Shown here piece by piece: positions 1-8,903 of a stretch of DNA of 64,000 bases. The notes under the pieces are model-generated. The model had not been told where the DNA came from and ran no database searches. It saw only the letters and a program-made list of their open reading frames with translations. A program made the position numbers and the translations under genes. The stretch is taken from positions 132,001 to 196,000 of the forward strand of contig QCHB01000001.1 in assembly GCA_003278095.1 (NCBI GenBank). Direction: 5' to 3'. This DNA comes from SAR116 cluster bacterium AG-390-L20 (GTDB lineage: Bacteria > Pseudomonadota > Alphaproteobacteria > Puniceispirillales > Marisalimonadaceae). The stretch's first letter is position 1; every line of letters starts with the position of its first letter.

Positions 1-1184
1 ATATTCATATTTAAAAGTGCTCCAGTCATAGCATCATAACCTGTAGCAAACACAATAATATCTAAATCAAAATTGTTTTTTTCAGTTTCAATTCCATTCT
101 TATTTATACATTTAATTGGATCACGTCTGAGATCTATAAGGTTAACATTATCTCTATTATAAGTTTCAAAATAATTGCTATCAATAGGCGGCCTTTTGCC
201 TGCGTAAGGGTGGTCAATATCTGACAGAATAGAAGCAAATTTTTTGTTTAAAACAGTTTCATTAATTTTATTTTTAATAAAATCAGATGCTGTTTTGTTG
301 GCCTCAAAGTTAGTAACTAAGTCATTAAAAGCAGCTCGAAATTGCAAGCCACCTTTTTCCCATGCTTTTTCGTAAATATGCTTCATTTCTTCTGAATTAA
401 CATCAGCAACAAGACGATCAGAAATTTCAAAAGGATGTGCGTTAGGTGTTCTTTTAATCAAATCTTTATAATATTGAAAATTTTCTTTAACTTGTTTTTT
501 AAATTTTTCTGTTAATGGTTTGTTTCTAGCAGGAATACTATAATTGGCTGTTCTTTGAAAAACTGTTAAATGTTTAGCCTCAGCTGCAATAACAGGTATT
601 GCTTGTATACCTGTAGAACCTGTTCCAATTTGTCCTACTGTTTTATGTGCAAATGAAACACCATCTTTGGGCCAGTTTCCTGTATGGTAATAACTACCCT
701 CAAAATCTTCTAACCCTTTGATTTTAGGCATATTGGTGTTTGACAAACATCCCACTGCCGTAATTAGAAATTTACATTTAAAAATATTATTATCAGTTGT
801 TACATACCAATTATTACTATCCTCTATAAATTTAGCACTTGTTACTTTTTGTTTGAATAAAATATTTTTTCTAAGATCAAACTTATTAGCAACAAAATTC
901 ATATATTCTCTAATTTCTTCATGACCTGGATATCTTTCTGACCACGTCCATTCTTTTAACAGTTCATCTGAAAAATAATAAGAATATGCATGACTCTCCG
1001 TATCACATCGCGCACCCGGATAACGGTTCCAGTACCAAGTTCCACCAACATCATCTCCTGTCTCTAGTACTAAACAATTAAGACCAAGCTGATCTCTCAG
1101 GCATATCAACTGATATAAACCTGAAAAGCCAGCTCCTACAATTATGGCGTCATATTCTTTGGTGGATGAATGGATGTGGTTCAT
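1..1184 (-). CDS. Baeyer-Villiger flavin monooxygenase, C-terminal part cut by window edge
   Basis: An open frame of 394 codons starts at an ATG ending at 1184 behind a GAGGA ribosome site and runs off the left edge, so the C-terminus is missing. The N-terminus carries a Rossmann FAD motif GAGFSG (residues 17-22), then GGTWYWNRYPGARCD, the usual downstream FAD segment of cyclohexanone/phenylacetone monooxygenase relatives. Around residues 158-170 it has FEGSYYHTGNWP, matching the Baeyer-Villiger fingerprint FxGxxxHxxxW[P/D], followed by the NADPH-binding fold (GQIGTGSTGIQ) and FQRTANYSIPARN. Such enzymes insert oxygen next to a ketone carbonyl using FAD, NADPH and O2. The substrate cannot be read from sequence. 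It is divergent from the hydrolase gene at 1289 and appears to stand alone within the window. Confidence 0.9.
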   Translation of the reverse strand, partial: MNHIHSSTKEYDAIIVGAGFSGLYQLICLRDQLGLNCLVLETGDDVGGTWYWNRYPGARCDTESHAYSYYFSDELLKEWTWSERYPGHEEIREYMNFVANKFDLRKNILFKQKVTSAKFIEDSNNWYVTTDNNIFKCKFLITAVGCLSNTNMPKIKGLEDFEGSYYHTGNWPKDGVSFAHKTVGQIGTGSTGIQAIPVIAAEAKHLTVFQRTANYSIPARNKPLTEKFKKQVKENFQYYKDLIKRTPNAHPFEISDRLVADVNSEEMKHIYEKAWEKGGLQFRAAFNDLVTNFEANKTASDFIKNKINETVLNKKFASILSDIDHPYAGKRPPIDSNYFETYNRDNVNLIDLRRDPIKCINKNGIETEKNNFDLDIIVFATGYDAMTGALLNMN

Positions 1185-1288
1185 TTAAAATTCCTCATTG
1201 ATATGATTAATAAGTTAAAAGAAAAAAATATAAACAGTCAAGAAATCTTAGTGTATAGAATATAATTTTAATTATTTTGGTTTGTTAA

Positions 1289-2299
1289 ATGGATCCTGTA
1301 AGTCAAGGTGCGTTTGGAGCAATTTTTGCTCAGACGATATCGAATAAAAAGAAAATTCTTGTTGGCTCAATAATTGGTTGTCTCGCCGGTTTAGCTCCTG
1401 ATTTAGATATATTAATTAGATCAAACTCAGATCCTTTGTTGAAATTGGAATATCATAGGCAATTCACTCATTCATTAATATTTATTCCTTTAGGGGCTTT
1501 GATTGTTACTTTATTTGTACGTTTATTTTCAAGTAAATTTTTAAGTTGGAAGGAAACGTACTTTTATTGTTTTATTGGATATGCAACTCACGGATTTTTA
1601 GATGCTTGTACAAGTTATGGAACACAACTTTTATGGCCATTTACTGATGAAAGAATTTCTTGGAATTACATATCTGTTGTTGATCCACTTTTAACTATTC
1701 CCATAATTTTTTTAATAATTATTGCAATTTTAAAGAAAAATAAATTGATTACTTTTTTTGGTCTTTTTTATATTTTTCTTTATCTTGCAATAGGACTATT
1801 TCAAGAAAATCGTGCAGAGAATATTGGTCAATCTATTGCTAATTTAAGAGGGCATGAAAGTAAAAGATTAACAGTTAAGCCAAGTTTAGGAAATCTATTT
1901 TTGTGGAAAGTTATATATGAATATAATGGCTTTTACTATGTAGATGCAGTTAGATTGCTTTCAAAATCTGAATATTGTAAGGGAACCAGAATAAAAAAAC
2001 TAGATACATCAATAAGTTTCATGGAATTAAGTCAGAATAGTCAACAATATAAGGATATTCAGAGGTTCGATTGGTTTTCTCAAGGTTATTTAGGTTATGG
2101 AAATCAAAAAAATATTATAACTGATGTAAGATATTCTGCGGTACCAAATGAAGTTGATGGTTTATGGGGTATTCAAATAAATCCTAAGAAGGACAAATCT
2201 GAGCATGTAGATTGGGTTGTTAATAGAACTAATTATAAAGCTAAGTGGAAAAGATTTTTTGACTTATTGTTAGGGAAAGGTTGTGAAAAGATTCATTAA
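1289..2299 (+). CDS. membrane-bound metal-dependent hydrolase, YdjM/DUF457 family
   Basis: The 336-residue protein opens with MDPVSQGAFGA and continues with GLAPDLDIL and YHRQFTHSLIF; the spaced Asp and His residues are the signature of the YdjM (DUF457) family of inner-membrane metal-dependent hydrolases. Several hydrophobic stretches between residues 20 and 165 are membrane helices; the C-terminal half is polar and probably soluble. Relatives are linked to membrane or lipid homeostasis and the DNA damage response, but no substrate is established. The stop overlaps the stop of the convergent MmgE/PrpD gene by 4 bases. The ribosome site is weak, but no better in-frame start fits the conserved N-terminus. 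Confidence 0.8.
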   Translation: MDPVSQGAFGAIFAQTISNKKKILVGSIIGCLAGLAPDLDILIRSNSDPLLKLEYHRQFTHSLIFIPLGALIVTLFVRLFSSKFLSWKETYFYCFIGYATHGFLDACTSYGTQLLWPFTDERISWNYISVVDPLLTIPIIFLIIIAILKKNKLITFFGLFYIFLYLAIGLFQENRAENIGQSIANLRGHESKRLTVKPSLGNLFLWKVIYEYNGFYYVDAVRLLSKSEYCKGTRIKKLDTSISFMELSQNSQQYKDIQRFDWFSQGYLGYGNQKNIITDVRYSAVPNEVDGLWGIQINPKKDKSEHVDWVVNRTNYKAKWKRFFDLLLGKGCEKIH

Positions 2300-3678
2300 C
2301 TGAAATCAATATTTTCTAGCTCACTTAGATCTTTACAACTGAAAATATTATCGACTAAAAATTTAAGTTTTTTAATCTCATTTCTTTTTATATTTGCGAA
2401 ATCTAAATTAGCATGAAATTTGTCAACAGCTTCTTCAAAACTTAAGGGAGCTTTTCTTCCCCCTCTTAAACAATCTTGTTTGGCTGACAAAACATCTCCA
2501 TTTTTCATAAAAATAGAAATATCACCGGAATAATTTTTAGGATATTCATCGTTAGGATTAATCTCATAATTAATTTTTTGAGATAGTTTTGTTATTTCTG
2601 GGTCTTTTAAACGTTTTTCTGTAAATTGTTTTAGTCCAGCAACTCCGTCAATAAGTCCGACGGCAATACAATAAGGAACAGAGAATTTAGCTCCATATGG
2701 AGAAGATGGACTTTGTTTTTCCTTGATTGGTTCCCATAATCTATGAACTGTTCCTTCGCCTACTTGAGCCACGACTTTTTCTATTTCATTAAAATTAGTA
2801 ATTTTATCTTTGAGTTTAATGGCACAGTCTATAAAGGGTTGAGCCATTGTTCCACAGGCATAAGGCTTTATAGCTAAATTATTGCATTCCCATCTATCTC
2901 CCAATTTATCTGTTATATGTGTAAAGTCAGGTTGTATGTTTTTTGTTGCAAAACTATTAAAAACTCCGTGAGTTCCTTCAAAAACTGTCCTTGGGCCAAT
3001 AAATCCTGATTTTGCAAAATTAGCAGATTGCCATCCACAACCTGCGGCCCATCCAGGATGAAGGCGTTTTGTAGAGGTGCCCTCAGCTAGATATTCTATT
3101 ATTCCTGATGCCATGCTACCTACAATTCCTAGGGCAGAACTTATCTGATTAGGTTTGTTTCCTATTATAGATGAAATTCCTACTGAAGAACCAAAAGCTC
3201 CAAAAATAGCTGTTGGATGAAAACCTTGTCGGTGAACAGCTGTCGGTGCAACTAAAGCAAGCCTACATATCAGTTCAGAACCGATAGCTAAACCTTTTAG
3301 AAACTCAACTCCAGATAGTTTTTTTTCTTGGATTGTTGCTAACATAGCTGGAACCATTACAGCCCCAACATGAACTGGGGTTCCTTCAAATGTATCGTCA
3401 AAATCTTCACCGTGAACAGCTGTTCCATTTATAATTGTGGCATTAAATGGTGTTAGTTTTTTATTATGACCAATTAAACTACAGTTACCATTTTCTTGAA
3501 GGGCTTCAATTAAACTTTGAACATAGGGTTCATTTTTTGCAGACGTCATTAAGCCTAAAGAATCCATTACAACAATTTGTAATTTATTTTTTACTTCTTC
3601 AGGAATATCATTAACATCCAAATTACTGGTCCATTCAGCATATTTCTCTGCAACAAAGATATTATTGTTTTCATTCAT
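2296..3678 (-). CDS. MmgE/PrpD family protein (2-methylcitrate dehydratase-like), copy 1
   Basis: This 460-residue soluble protein shows hallmarks of the MmgE/PrpD family: NGTAVHGEDFDDTFEGTPVHVGAVMVPA (residues 84-111), the GFHPTAIFGAFGSS segment and LHPGWAAGCG. The family includes 2-methylcitrate dehydratase, cis-aconitate decarboxylase and other (de)hydratases or isomerases acting on branched di- and tricarboxylates. It is the last gene of a minus-strand run that begins with an enolase-superfamily enzyme and contains a complete TTT transporter, ending 18 bases past tctA. That placement suggests it works on the imported carboxylate. Two further MmgE/PrpD genes lie at 17465 and 27108. Exact reaction unknown. 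Confidence 0.88.
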   Translation of the reverse strand: MNENNNIFVAEKYAEWTSNLDVNDIPEEVKNKLQIVVMDSLGLMTSAKNEPYVQSLIEALQENGNCSLIGHNKKLTPFNATIINGTAVHGEDFDDTFEGTPVHVGAVMVPAMLATIQEKKLSGVEFLKGLAIGSELICRLALVAPTAVHRQGFHPTAIFGAFGSSVGISSIIGNKPNQISSALGIVGSMASGIIEYLAEGTSTKRLHPGWAAGCGWQSANFAKSGFIGPRTVFEGTHGVFNSFATKNIQPDFTHITDKLGDRWECNNLAIKPYACGTMAQPFIDCAIKLKDKITNFNEIEKVVAQVGEGTVHRLWEPIKEKQSPSSPYGAKFSVPYCIAVGLIDGVAGLKQFTEKRLKDPEITKLSQKINYEINPNDEYPKNYSGDISIFMKNGDVLSAKQDCLRGGRKAPLSFEEAVDKFHANLDFANIKRNEIKKLKFLVDNIFSCKDLSELENIDFS

Positions 3679-3696
3679 ACGATTATCTTTTTAATA

Positions 3697-5169
3697 TTAT
3701 TTCTTAGAGAAAAACTTTGTCCAAAATGGTGATGATAGACTTAAAAAAGTAAGTACAAAAAACAATAGGACAACGGGACTTTCTAAGAGTGCAAAAAAGT
3801 TATTGTCATGAATAATCATAGATTGTGAAAAGCTCTCCTCAACCAGTTTACCTAGAATTAATCCCATAACTAAAGGTGCAGCCGAAAATCCATTTCTATC
3901 CATAAAATAGCCCACAAGACCAGCCGCAAGCATAACCCATACATCAAACATAGATGATGCAAAAGAATAAGAGCCAATCATTGAAAAAATAAAGACAGCA
4001 GGCCAAAGTAATTTTTTTGGAATAAATGCAACTAGTGAAAAGAATTTAGCTCCAATTAATCCAATAAATAAAAAACCTAAATTAGCAATTAACATTGCCC
4101 CAAAAATTGCATAAACAAATTCTGGTGTCTCACTAATTAAATAAGGTCCCGGTCTAAAACCATGCATTATGAGAGCGGCAAGTATTAAAGCAGTAGATCC
4201 ACTTCCAGGTATACCCAAAGCTAAAGTTGGAACCATAGCCCCCCCTGCTGCTGCATTATTTGCAGCTTCAGGACCTGCTATACCTTCAGGTGATCCTTTT
4301 CCAAATTTATCTTTATCTTTAGACCATCTTCTTGCTTCATTATATCCAATTATAGCAGCAACTGTTGATCCTTCTGCTGGAAGTATGCCTATAAAGGTGC
4401 CAATTCCTGAAGATCTTAGAATTGTGTATTTTAATTTTTTTAATTCTGCAAGGGATGGAAGTCTCAAGGCTTTAGCTTGAATCCGTTCTACAATGGCATT
4501 TAATTTTTCAGATTGCTTAAATAACTCACTTACAGCAAATAAACCAATAAGCACTGGAACAAAATGAATACCTTCTTCAAGGTCTGGGATATCAAAAGTG
4601 AATCTTTCAACTCCGGTAGTAAGGTGGATACCAATTGTTCCGATTAATACGCCAACTAAACCAGAAATTAGGTTTCTTAGAGATGATTTTCCACTCATTG
4701 ATGCAAGCATTGACAGAGCAAATACTGCGAGCCCAAAATACTCAGCTGGTCCAAATTCTAATGCAAGTTTTGCTAATAATGGTGCAGCAAAAATAAAAAT
4801 TATTAAACTAAAAATACCACCAAAAACACTTGATACTGCTGCAAGTCCTAGTGCTCGCCCAGGTTCGCCATTTTTAGCCATTGGATATCCATCTAAAGCA
4901 GTTGCTACGGCGGGTGGTGCTCCAGGAGCATTTATTAATATAGCTGTTATGGATCCACCAAAAGTCCCTGCACAATATAAAGCGGCCATCATAGAAATTG
5001 CTGCAACTGGATCTAGAGAAATTGTAAAAGGGATTAACAAAGCAATAGCCATAGGTGAACTTAGACCTGGTAATGCTCCTACTAAAACGCCTATTAAAAC
5101 ACCTGATAATATCAAAATTATATTTTCAAATTCTAATAATAGACCTAAACCTTTTGCTACATCTTCCAA
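3697..5169 (-). CDS. tctA: tripartite tricarboxylate transporter large permease TctA
   Basis: TctA is the large membrane subunit of TTT carriers, which import carboxylates captured by a periplasmic protein. The 490-residue product is almost entirely hydrophobic. It contains the paired family motifs GVLVGALPGLSSPMAIALL (near residue 23) and GTFIGILPAEGSTVAAIIGY (around 257), followed by GPEAANNAAAGGAMVPTLALG, which are conserved around the substrate path. Translation appears to start at TTG (5169), seven bases after AAGGA; the nearby ATG is out of frame. It lies between tctB and the MmgE/PrpD gene, 13-18 bases from each, so translation of the run is probably coupled. Confidence 0.95.
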   Translation of the reverse strand: MEDVAKGLGLLLEFENIILILSGVLIGVLVGALPGLSSPMAIALLIPFTISLDPVAAISMMAALYCAGTFGGSITAILINAPGAPPAVATALDGYPMAKNGEPGRALGLAAVSSVFGGIFSLIIFIFAAPLLAKLALEFGPAEYFGLAVFALSMLASMSGKSSLRNLISGLVGVLIGTIGIHLTTGVERFTFDIPDLEEGIHFVPVLIGLFAVSELFKQSEKLNAIVERIQAKALRLPSLAELKKLKYTILRSSGIGTFIGILPAEGSTVAAIIGYNEARRWSKDKDKFGKGSPEGIAGPEAANNAAAGGAMVPTLALGIPGSGSTALILAALIMHGFRPGPYLISETPEFVYAIFGAMLIANLGFLFIGLIGAKFFSLVAFIPKKLLWPAVFIFSMIGSYSFASSMFDVWVMLAAGLVGYFMDRNGFSAAPLVMGLILGKLVEESFSQSMIIHDNNFFALLESPVVLLFFVLTFLSLSSPFWTKFFSKK

Positions 5170-5182
5170 CTTTTAATCCTTG

Positions 5183-5701
5183 TTAATTTTTTAATAAATC
5201 TAATAATCCTGGTTCAAAGTGAACGCCAAGAATTATATTAAATAAAACTATTACAAATAATGGAAATCCAATTATGTAAGAAATTAATACTTTCAATCTT
5301 CTCTCGCCCCAATAAAGAGGTAATGAAATGCTCACTGCAATGATAGTTAATGCAGCTCCTAGTAATTGAGATGAAGCAATGATAGCAGTCAAAATAATCA
5401 TTGTGCCTATAGTAGATTTTTCTATAGGTTTTGATCTAGCTGAATCTATATTTTTCCCACTTTTTTTCAAGAAAATATGTTCAAAAGGAATAATCAGTAT
5501 CATTCCTAAAATAATTAGAAGTAGAATTTGAGGAAACATTTCAGGGGGTATATTGTTAGAAAATAAATCTGGAACTTTTTCAAATTTAGTTGTCTCAAAC
5601 CACAGGAAAGCAATTACAGCAATCATTACTATTGCAATGATTGTGTCTTTTTTATTAAATAATGCACCCAGATTACTGGGTGCAGTTTTATCATTTTTCA
5701 T
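5183..5701 (-). CDS. tctB: tripartite tricarboxylate transporter small permease TctB
   Basis: The 172-residue protein has about four predicted membrane helices (around residues 19-33, 53-74, 96-112 and 115-160) and a polar N-terminus, the form expected of TctB, the poorly conserved small membrane subunit. Sequence conservation in this family is low, so the call rests on topology and on its position between the binding-protein gene and tctA, the usual order tctC-tctB-tctA. TctB associates with TctA in the inner membrane; its precise role is not settled. Confidence 0.9.
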   Translation of the reverse strand: MKNDKTAPSNLGALFNKKDTIIAIVMIAVIAFLWFETTKFEKVPDLFSNNIPPEMFPQILLLIILGMILIIPFEHIFLKKSGKNIDSARSKPIEKSTIGTMIILTAIIASSQLLGAALTIIAVSISLPLYWGERRLKVLISYIIGFPLFVIVLFNIILGVHFEPGLLDLLKN

Positions 5702-5731
5702 TTCTATAAAACCTACAACTTTAGGTTAGTA

Positions 5732-6727
5732 TTACTTAACTAAACCAAGCTCTTTTAGAGCTGCCTCAGCTACTTTATATTCAGCCTTAAGGTGTTTGTC
5801 CCATACCTCAGTACCAGCCACACTTGTTTCTACTGTTAGACCTGCACCAGCAAGATAACTTTTGAAAACGTCATGTTTCATTGCCTTAACCATAGCCTTT
5901 GATATTTGATCAATAATTGGCTGCGGTGTTGATGCTAAAACAGCATAACCTCTAGTTGTAGAACATTTAGCCTTTATTCCTTTTTCATAAGTTGATGGAA
6001 CATTAGGATAGTCTTTAAGTCTATCTTCAGCCATAACAGCTAAGGCTCTGAAACTTCCGTCAGCTACTTGGTTTGCTGCTTCACTAACGTTTGGTAAAGT
6101 AGCATCAATTTTTCCAGCCATTAAAGCTTGAACCATTTGAGCTCCAGAACCGAAAGGAACAACCTTGAATTTTATTCCAGCTTCTTTGGCAAATTGAGCT
6201 AAACCGATATGCTCTGTTCCTCCAATTTGAGCAACACCCCAATTTAGAGGGGCCTTTTTTGAAGCGGACACAAGGTCTTCTAGGGTCTTAAAATTACCTT
6301 TGCCGGACACAGCTATAAAAGTAGGGTCATCCATTGCTCTTGCTACACCAACAATGTCATTAATCTTCATCTTAGATTTACCTCTTGCCATAGTATAAAG
6401 ATGAGATTGAGTTAAAGCCATTATAGTATATCCGTCTGCAGGCTTAGATAAAACATAGTTTTGTGCTTTTGCACCTGAACCACCTCTTTTTGCAACTATT
6501 GAGATGTCAGCTTTTAAATTTCTACGAGTTCTAATCGAAACCATTCTTGCAGTAGTGTCTGTTCCACCACCATATTTTGCGTGGATAACAAGTTCAATTG
6601 CTTTGCTTGGGTACTTGTCTGCACTAGCTGAAGAAACTAGGCCAAAGGCACTTATTCCTGCTATAGCGACGACACCCAATCCAGCTTTTACAATATTTCT
6701 TCGAAAAGAATTATTCTTTTGCGTCAT
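5732..6727 (-). CDS. tctC: TTT transporter periplasmic substrate-binding protein (TctC/Bug family)
   Basis: This 331-residue protein has an N-terminal export signal: FRRNIVKAGLG followed by a hydrophobic stretch ending in SSASA, with cleavage likely around residue 36. The twin arginine followed by N-I-V-K suggests Tat export, though Sec cannot be excluded. The mature part begins YPSKAIELVIHAKYGGGTDTTARM, the conserved opening of Bug proteins, where backbone loops clamp a substrate carboxylate. Bug ligands range from citrate and dicarboxylates to nicotinate and aromatic acids, so the ligand is open. A GGGAGAG ribosome site precedes the ATG. A 108-base gap separates it from the dioxygenase gene upstream and may hold an internal promoter. 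Confidence 0.93.
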   Translation of the reverse strand: MTQKNNSFRRNIVKAGLGVVAIAGISAFGLVSSASADKYPSKAIELVIHAKYGGGTDTTARMVSIRTRRNLKADISIVAKRGGSGAKAQNYVLSKPADGYTIMALTQSHLYTMARGKSKMKINDIVGVARAMDDPTFIAVSGKGNFKTLEDLVSASKKAPLNWGVAQIGGTEHIGLAQFAKEAGIKFKVVPFGSGAQMVQALMAGKIDATLPNVSEAANQVADGSFRALAVMAEDRLKDYPNVPSTYEKGIKAKCSTTRGYAVLASTPQPIIDQISKAMVKAMKHDVFKSYLAGAGLTVETSVAGTEVWDKHLKAEYKVAEAALKELGLVK

Positions 6728-6835
6728 ATTACTCTCCCAGTTTTAAAATTAAGAATTAAGTTTGCATTTGAAAAGTCCATAAATCAACTAATCTTTTAAA
6801 TAATTTAATCGATTGATTAATTAGTTTAAATTTAT

Positions 6836-7690
6836 TTATGCAGATATTTTCATTTCACCTTTTAATTGAGTTCTATGCATTATTCTTCTTGTGTTTGGGT
6901 CAAATGCATCTCTCTTGTGAAGAACATTTAAGTTCTTCCACATTAATAGATCACTTTTTTCCCATTTTTGTGTCCAGGTAAATTTTTCTTGAGTTGCGTG
7001 TTCCCATATTTGATCTAACAAATTTTCACTTTCTTCTATTTCCATACCAATTATGTAAGCATGTGGTCTTCTTCCTAAAAAGAGGAGTTTTTTCTTAGTA
7101 TTATTATCTGTAATTATTATTGGGTGTCTGGCCCCAGGTGTTTCAGACGGATCGTCAACTTCTAAATAGCCTTTTCTTAGCATACCTGCACTATTATGAG
7201 CAGAATCATGGATCAAAATTTTACCATCAATTTTTTCCTTAAGTTTATAAGGTAATTCATCATATGCTAAAGTCATATTTGCAAAGTGAGTGTTACCCTG
7301 ATTTTCTGGTACCTCTAGAGCATATAAAATTCCTGCTTTCGGAGGGATTTCTTGATATGTCATGTCTGCGTGCCAAACAGCTTCACCGTCTCCCAAATTT
7401 CCGATAGGAGTACCTTCTTTATTTTTTACATTTGAAATTACATTTATTTCGGGAAACTCTGGTAAAAATTTTATCCCATATGGATTAGGCCCAGGGGGAT
7501 CCAATTCTCCAAAATTTTTACTAAAGTTTATTAATTTGTTATCATCTAAATCCTGTTTTTTAAAGACTAAAACTAACCGTTCATCCCAACATTGATTTAA
7601 AAATTTTATCTGTTCTTGATTTAATTTTTGACTAAGATCTATCCCTAAAATTTCACCACCTAAGCTAGCAGCGCTTTTTAACAACTTCAT
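6836..7690 (-). CDS. TauD/TfdA family 2-oxoglutarate- and Fe(II)-dependent dioxygenase
   Basis: The 284-residue protein matches TauD/TfdA-type hydroxylases. The iron-binding H-x-D is in AVWHADMTYQ (about residues 108-110), the distal His in NVLHKRDAF (about 260), and the 2-oxoglutarate Arg in NTRRIMHRT just after. FANMTLAYDELP is a further family segment. These enzymes hydroxylate small organic acids, sulfonates, ethers or amino-acid derivatives, coupled to oxidation of 2-oxoglutarate to succinate. The gene starts 19 bases after the enolase-superfamily gene and precedes the TTT transporter genes, so its substrate may be the imported acid. AAGGAAG is its ribosome site. Confidence 0.9.
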   Translation of the reverse strand: MKLLKSAASLGGEILGIDLSQKLNQEQIKFLNQCWDERLVLVFKKQDLDDNKLINFSKNFGELDPPGPNPYGIKFLPEFPEINVISNVKNKEGTPIGNLGDGEAVWHADMTYQEIPPKAGILYALEVPENQGNTHFANMTLAYDELPYKLKEKIDGKILIHDSAHNSAGMLRKGYLEVDDPSETPGARHPIIITDNNTKKKLLFLGRRPHAYIIGMEIEESENLLDQIWEHATQEKFTWTQKWEKSDLLMWKNLNVLHKRDAFDPNTRRIMHRTQLKGEMKISA

Positions 7691-7709
7691 TCTTTCTTCC
7701 TTAATAAAT

Positions 7710-8804
7710 TTATTTATATATAATTTCTTTATAAATACTGTATTTTTCTAATTTATCTCTGTCAATTTGCAGTTTCCAATTATCTTCAGTCTCTAAAAAG
7801 CCATCTTGAAATTTAATAGGGTTGGATAAAATCCTAGCTTCAGGTTTTATTTTTAAAAATCCATTATATTCACCGGCATTTTCAATCAAGCCACTTGCAA
7901 TTTTAGCTTCCATCCAACAATTTATTTCAGAGCCTAATCCGTCACCAATCACAATTTCTAAGCCTAAACTATGAGCGTAATTAATTGATTCCGTTAATTT
8001 TGAAATAGAGACAAACCGTTTTAGTTTTAGTTTGCATAAGCTCACACCGTCAATGTGTGATGCTTTTTCAATATCTTGCATGCTGCAAATAGGTTCATCT
8101 AACATAATTGGTACGCTTGATATTTTTGCAACTGCTGCATTAGCTTCCCAATCGTCGGCATCACAAGGTTGTTCAAATAATTCTATAAAGTTAGGTTCCA
8201 AACCTGTTACAAATTTGCAGCCTTCAACTTTTGTATATGCTCGATTAGCATCTATTCTAAGATTAGCTCTTCCATTTAAGTTTTTTTGAATAGTATCAAT
8301 TTTTTTGAGATCTAAACTCACATTTCTACCAACTTTTATTTTGATTGTTGTAAAACCCTGTTCAGTGACTTTGTCTAATTCATCCCTTATTTCTATTTCT
8401 TCTTCTGCATTAAATGCCGTTAATAATTTCATTTTAATAGGTTCTTTACCGCTTAAAATACTAGGATTTGTGAGCATTTCAATTGCTGTATGTAAGGCGC
8501 TAGATGCAACAATACTTACATGAGAGTGAGATAAAATAATTTCTTTAGCTTCATTAAATGTTTTGTTCAAAATTAATTTTGATAATATTCTTGCGAATGT
8601 CCATCCACCATCTCTTGTTTCTTTACTTGAGCCAGGAGATATATGTTGTTCTCCCCATCCCTCATTACCTTCATTATCAATAATGTGAATTAAAAGAGGT
8701 TCAAAAGAATGGAACGTGTTATATGATAATTTGTAAGGTTTAATTAAGGGTAAATCTAACCGGTAAATTGAAATTTTAGTTATTATGCTATCTTTATTAC
8801 TCAT
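7710..8804 (-). CDS. enolase-superfamily enzyme, muconate-lactonizing/dipeptide-epimerase subgroup
   Basis: The 364-residue protein has the MLE-type barrel residues: K-x-K in TIKIKVGRN (about 162-166), metal ligands in LRIDANRAY (about 186), IELFEQPCD (about 211) and IMLDEP (about 237), and the opposing lysine in CKLKLKRF (about 258-262). This Lys/Lys arrangement marks the muconate lactonizing enzyme subgroup (cycloisomerases, o-succinylbenzoate synthase, dipeptide epimerases, N-acylamino acid racemases), which abstracts the proton alpha to a carboxylate with Mg2+. It is the first gene of the minus-strand run that ends with MmgE/PrpD, behind an AAGGA site. The substrate cannot be assigned. 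Confidence 0.87.
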   Translation of the reverse strand: MSNKDSIITKISIYRLDLPLIKPYKLSYNTFHSFEPLLIHIIDNEGNEGWGEQHISPGSSKETRDGGWTFARILSKLILNKTFNEAKEIILSHSHVSIVASSALHTAIEMLTNPSILSGKEPIKMKLLTAFNAEEEIEIRDELDKVTEQGFTTIKIKVGRNVSLDLKKIDTIQKNLNGRANLRIDANRAYTKVEGCKFVTGLEPNFIELFEQPCDADDWEANAAVAKISSVPIMLDEPICSMQDIEKASHIDGVSLCKLKLKRFVSISKLTESINYAHSLGLEIVIGDGLGSEINCWMEAKIASGLIENAGEYNGFLKIKPEARILSNPIKFQDGFLETEDNWKLQIDRDKLEKYSIYKEIIYK

Positions 8805-8848
8805 AAAAAATCCTTAAAGTTTATCAATTAATATATTAACAACTCTAA

Positions 8849-8875
8849 AAAAGTATATACTGTAAATATACTTTT
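8849..8875. promoter_or_regulatory. inverted repeat in divergent promoter region (candidate operator)
   Basis: Two perfect 10-base arms, AAAAGTATAT at 8849-8858 and its complement at 8866-8875, are separated by 7 bases. A 10-base palindrome AGTATATACT (8852-8861) is nested in the left part. The element lies between the divergent enolase-superfamily gene (start 8804) and the carbonic anhydrase gene (start 8904). The form fits a dimeric repressor site. AT richness makes chance repeats more likely, so this remains a candidate. Confidence 0.4.
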
Positions 8876-8903
8876 AATGATGATTTCTGATAAAGGAGAA
8901 GAA

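Noticed and set aside
718-924. 68-codon open frame on the plus strand
   Set aside because: It is antisense to the well-supported Baeyer-Villiger monooxygenase gene.
4598-5176. 192-codon open frame on the plus strand
   Set aside because: It is antisense to tctA, lacks recognisable motifs and a ribosome site, and arises from the codon usage of the real membrane gene.
6780-6835. AT-rich inverted repeats between the TauD and tctC genes
   Set aside because: Arms are only six bases (TTAATC/GATTAA) in very AT-rich sequence and no T run or GC stem is present, so neither terminator nor operator can be supported.
8877-8903. Upstream ATG as start of the carbonic anhydrase
   Set aside because: It has no ribosome site, and the added residues include the ribosome site of the ATG at 8904.
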